9,100 nt of DNA from AWTP1-13 sp035714005 (GTDB taxonomy: Bacteria; Pseudomonadota; Alphaproteobacteria; Rhizobiales; Hyphomicrobiaceae). Location: assembly GCA_035714005.1 (NCBI GenBank), contig DASTMQ010000280.1:1-9100 (forward strand), in the 5' to 3' direction. The position numbers and the translations under genes are program-made. This document shows, piece after piece, positions 7,205-9,100 of this stretch; within the stretch, counting starts at the first letter, position 1; each line of letters opens with the position of its first letter. The notes under the pieces are model-generated. The model was given only the letters and a program-made list of their open reading frames with translations, did not search any database and was not told the origin of the DNA.

Positions 7205-8434
7205 TCATTCCGGCACCTTCGTTGCTGCGGTGGGATTGGCCGGCAGCGAGGATGACACGGTGAGGGCCACGCGGTTGGGCGCCACGCTCTGGCCGGGCCT
7301 GGCGCGGTGCAAGCCCTTGGTGATGACCCAGTCGCCGCCGGCAAGGCCCTCGCGTACCACGCGCAAGCCATCGACCAGCGGTCCCAACTGAATGTTGCGG
7401 CGCGCCACCATGCCGGTGTCGGCCACCACATAGACGTATTTGTTGGTCTGGTCGGTGCCGATCGCCTCGTCGGGTAGCAAGAGGGCGGCATAGGCGGCCG
7501 TACCGGTGACGCGCACGCGCGCAAACATGCCCGGCGAAAACAGCCCCGCCCCGTTGGCGATTACGGCCCGCGCGCGCAGCGTGCCCGTGCCTTGGTCGAG
7601 ACGATTGTCGAGGAAATCGAGCTTGCCCGTGTGGGGGAAGCCGCGCTCATCGGGGAGCGCCAGCTCAACGGTGGCGCCGAGATCGGCGGCCCCCGCGCCG
7701 CTGCCGCGTTCGGCCAGGCGCTTGTACTTGATGTAATTGTTCTCGCTCACGTCGAAGTAAATATAGATGGGGTCCTGGCTGACGATGGTCGTCAGCAGCG
7801 TGCTGTTGCTGACGCCGCCGGCGCTGACCCAATTGCCGGCCGTGACCATGCTGCGGCTGATGCGGCCGGCGATCGGGGAGATGACGCGGGCAAACGACAG
7901 ATCGAGCTCGGCGCTTTTCACCTTGGCCTCGGTGACCTTCACCTGGGCCTGCGCTTCGCGCACCAGGTTCTCGCGATCATCGAAGGTCTTTTCCGAGATG
8001 ATGCGCCGTTCCAGCAGGGGCTTGCCGCGCACCACGTCAAGGTTGGCGTTGTCGACCTTGGTTTGTGCCTGCAACAATTCGGCGCGCGCCTGGTCGAGGC
8101 TCAATTCGAAGGGCCTGGGGTCGATGTCGTAAAGCAGTTCGCCCTGCTTGACGGCCTGCCCGTCCTTGAAATGCACGGTGGAAAGATAACCGGAGACCCG
8201 GGCACGCACCTCAACGGTTTCCACCGCATCGAACCTGCCGGTGTATTCGTCCCATTCGACCACCTGGCGCTGCAAGGGCTGGCTGACGGAAACCGTGGGA
8301 CGCTGCTCGCCACCCGGCGCCTTGGCCTGCGTCGGCTGCGGGCTATCGCAGCCCGCCCCCGCCAGCAAAAGGGCAAGCCCAAGTGCGCCGGCAAGTGCGC
8401 CGGATGGACCGCGCTTAAGGAAGCTTCTCGCCAT
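7205..8434 (-). CDS. RND efflux periplasmic adaptor (membrane-fusion) lipoprotein, MexE/AcrA-like
   Basis: This 409-residue protein is the adaptor that joins the RND transporter to an outer-membrane channel. It has a signal sequence (Arg3, Lys7, Arg8, then a hydrophobic stretch) ending in LLLAGAGC, with Cys29 as the likely lipidated residue and Asp30 at +2, the residue that keeps lipoproteins in the inner membrane. Family marks follow in order: WDEYTGRFDAVETVEVRARV (61-80); a two-part lipoyl domain (about 70-105 and 183-215); an alpha-helical hairpin (about 108-180) that would contact the channel; a beta-barrel (about 222-310) with GTGTLRARA and PGMFARVRV; and a membrane-proximal C-terminal domain (about 315-390). 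Length matches MexE (about 414). The ATG at 8434 has GGTGAG eight bases upstream and places the signal peptide correctly. It is first in the operon with the transporter 31 bp downstream. The lipobox has Gly at -3, which is not ideal, so lipidation is likely but not certain. Confidence 0.95.
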   Translation of the reverse strand: MARSFLKRGPSGALAGALGLALLLAGAGCDSPQPTQAKAPGGEQRPTVSVSQPLQRQVVEWDEYTGRFDAVETVEVRARVSGYLSTVHFKDGQAVKQGELLYDIDPRPFELSLDQARAELLQAQTKVDNANLDVVRGKPLLERRIISEKTFDDRENLVREAQAQVKVTEAKVKSAELDLSFARVISPIAGRISRSMVTAGNWVSAGGVSNSTLLTTIVSQDPIYIYFDVSENNYIKYKRLAERGSGAGAADLGATVELALPDERGFPHTGKLDFLDNRLDQGTGTLRARAVIANGAGLFSPGMFARVRVTGTAAYAALLLPDEAIGTDQTNKYVYVVADTGMVARRNIQLGPLVDGLRVVREGLAGGDWVITKGLHRARPGQSVAPNRVALTVSSSLPANPTAATKVPE

Positions 8435-8555
8435 CTTAAGGACTCACCGTAAGCGAGGCCGGCCCTGGGCGCGCCCCATCTTTAAACCCAAGGGGTGCCA
8501 AGACCCATCCCACCTCGAGTTTATCGTCTAACATCTTACGGGAGGCTTGTAACCA

Positions 8556-8585
8556 GCCGCCCGGCCGAAAGGCTGCAGCGGCGGC
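8556..8585 (+). other. GC-rich hairpin with a GAAA tetraloop
   Basis: CGGCC and GGCTG pair around GAAA (8562-8575, one G-U pair), and GCCGCC (8556-8561) can pair with GGCGGC (8580-8585) outside it, leaving CAGC unpaired. A GNRA loop makes a stable RNA hairpin if the plus strand is transcribed, for which there is no evidence. On the minus strand this would lie near the presumed start of the pump transcript. Confidence 0.25.
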
Positions 8586-8648
8586 GAGGGCATCGGCACG
8601 CCCAAAAACTTGGCGGCCAGCGGCGGGGCGAGCGCCCATGAAGCTTAT

Positions 8649-8717
8649 GGGGACGACGGGGGACGACGGGGACTGGGGGACTCTGGGGACTGGGGGACTG
8701 GGGGCTGGGCGGACGGG
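8649..8717 (+). repeat. G-rich tandem array, potential G-quadruplex tract
   Basis: Nine runs of three to five guanines occur in 69 bases, at 8649, 8658, 8668, 8675, 8685, 8692, 8700, 8707 and 8715. They are separated by short linkers, first ACGAC twice and then mostly ACT. The left part repeats with a 9-10 bp period and the right part with a 7-10 bp period. Four or more G3+ runs with loops under seven bases meet the usual G-quadruplex pattern several times over. The minus strand, which is the sense strand of the pump operon, is C-rich here. It lies about 215 bp upstream of the membrane-fusion start and in no credible gene. Confidence 0.75.
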
Positions 8718-8766
8718 AGCGCCACCCCCGGCCAAGCCGAGGCGCGGGCCGTCGGGCCGTGGCGCT
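8718..8766. repeat. 49-bp inverted repeat with 8-bp perfect arms
   Basis: AGCGCCAC (8718-8725) is the perfect reverse complement of GTGGCGCT (8759-8766), with 33 bases between. Inside, CGGCC (8729-8733) can also pair with GGCCG (8747-8751). It directly abuts the right end of the G-rich array. It has no T tract, so it is not an evident terminator; it could be a structured element or part of a repeat unit. Confidence 0.4.
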
Positions 8767-8817
8767 AAGGCCTGAGAACAGCGGCGGCAGCGAGCCCCCC
8801 CGAACACGGCGTCCGGG

Positions 8818-8837
8818 AAAAAAAGCGCACGCGCCTT
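8818..8837 (-). terminator. Likely intrinsic terminator overlapping the stop codon of the right-hand gene
   Basis: Read on the minus strand, AAGGCG and CGCTTT pair around CGTG (8822-8837; six pairs, one G-U), followed by four more T's; the full T run is seven bases (8818-8824). The stem begins inside the TAA stop of the partial gene. A second hairpin, CCCGGAC with GTTCGGG around GCCGT (8799-8817 on the complement), comes immediately after. The first stem is short, but the T run stands out in this GC-rich DNA. It would insulate the pump operon from transcription entering from the right. Confidence 0.45.
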
Positions 8838-9100
8838 AGAATTTGAACAGCAAGTCGAAAAGGGACTTGGGTTTGCGCTGGCGCTGTTCTGAGCCCCAGC
8901 CCCAAGGATCGGCGGCGCGCTTGGGCGCCTGCGCCACGGGTAGCTTGGCCTGACGCAGTTGGAACTCATCGGTGATGCCGTCGGCGTTGGCCACAATCAC
9001 CTTGCCCTCGTCCCAGGTCCAGGTGGCAACCTTGGCGCCGAGGCGCTGCATCTCGATGGCGACCACGGCGTTGGCCTGCAGGTCGATGATGGCGGCATAT
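8836..9100 (-). CDS. C-terminal part of an unrecognised protein (5' end beyond window)
   Basis: The frame is open from the right edge to TAA at 8836-8838 and gives 87 residues. A GTG at 9066 is in frame, but the residues before it (YAAIIDLQANA) continue the same strand-like pattern, so the true start lies outside the window. The visible part looks like two or three beta-strands: AAIIDLQANAVVAIEM, then KVATWTWDEGKVIVANADG, then TDEFQLRQAKL. A linker rich in Ala, Pro, Lys, Arg and Trp (PKRAADPWGWGSEQRQRKPK) leads to an aromatic C-terminal end, SLFDLLFKF. I do not recognise the family. The beta-rich pattern could fit an exported or wall-associated protein, but no signal peptide can be seen in this part. 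A probable terminator follows directly. Confidence 0.65.
   Translation of the reverse strand, partial: YAAIIDLQANAVVAIEMQRLGAKVATWTWDEGKVIVANADGITDEFQLRQAKLPVAQAPKRAADPWGWGSEQRQRKPKSLFDLLFKF

Larger units (their letters stand above)
8435..8835. other. 401-bp non-coding region upstream of the efflux operon
   Basis: No believable gene lies here. The minus-strand open frame spanning it is low in protein-like character and continues antiphase into the right-hand gene. The stretch should hold the efflux operon promoter. Around 8500-8550 there is an AT-richer patch, but I could not find a -35/-10 pair with proper spacing. It also contains a hairpin (8556-8585), the G-rich array (8649-8717), an inverted repeat (8718-8766) and a terminator for the right-hand gene (8818-8837). 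No TetR-, LysR- or MarR-type regulator gene is present beside the pump in this window. Confidence 0.6.

Noticed and set aside
7174..7524. 117-residue N-terminal extension of the RND transporter
   Set aside because: It overlaps the membrane-fusion gene out of frame, and the family's standard N terminus begins at GTG 7173 with a strong ribosome binding site.
7592..8452. 286-residue plus-strand open frame opposite the membrane-fusion gene
   Set aside because: It is an antisense shadow; the minus strand has an intact adaptor protein with signal peptide and full domain order.
8480..8515. TGGCAC-containing sigma54-like site upstream of the membrane-fusion gene (minus strand, TTGGCACCCCTTGGG)
   Set aside because: The conserved GG-to-GC distance is not met: the base pair expected to be GC reads GT, and the TTG element is too close.
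8436..8996. 186-residue minus-strand open frame across the upstream region of the pump
   Set aside because: It translates the G-rich repeat and other non-coding DNA into Pro/Ala/Ser-rich sequence and overlaps the right-hand gene in another frame.

Overview
The window is high-GC, densely packed bacterial chromosome (my estimate is about two-thirds G+C). The envelope genes are Gram-negative: a tripartite RND efflux pump and a periplasmic YcbB-type L,D-transpeptidase. The style of these proteins suggests an alphaproteobacterium, possibly of the Rhodospirillales/Rhizobiales type. That placement is inference from protein style, because no rRNA or other marker gene is present. I see no tRNA or rRNA gene, CRISPR array, insertion sequence, integrase or attachment site.

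Layout. (1) 1-1488, + strand: the last 28 codons of an unidentified gene overlap (ATGA) the start of an amidase-signature hydrolase, so the two are probably translationally coupled. (2) 1519-2883, - strand: an exported L,D-transpeptidase, convergent with the amidase across 30 bp that contains one small hairpin. (3) 2884-3194: a 311-bp divergent intergenic region with several short dyads and a candidate sigma70-type promoter. (4) 3195-4016, + strand: an enoyl-CoA hydratase/isomerase-family protein of the LiuC/AtuE-like kind. (5) 8434-3991, - strand: a two-gene RND efflux operon, membrane-fusion lipoprotein (7205-8434) then inner-membrane transporter (3991-7173, GTG start). The transporter's end overlaps the hydratase's end by 26 bp. 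(6) 8435-8835: a 401-bp non-coding stretch with a G-rich tandem array that could form G-quadruplexes, a long inverted repeat and a likely intrinsic terminator. (7) 8836-9100, - strand: the C-terminal 87 residues of an unrecognised protein running off the window.

How the genes work together. The membrane-fusion protein and the RND transporter form one machine: the transporter takes drugs or other amphiphiles and exports them by proton antiport, and the fusion protein links it to an outer-membrane channel. No channel gene and no regulator gene lies beside them, so the channel must come from elsewhere. The transpeptidase, the hydratase and the amidase show no obvious functional link to the pump or to one another.

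I found no convincing new multi-gene system. The most unusual sequence is the non-coding G-rich array with its adjoining inverted repeat, between the pump operon and the partial right-hand gene. The other observations are modest. Long open frames antisense to the pump, the transpeptidase and the amidase are best explained as GC-driven shadows.
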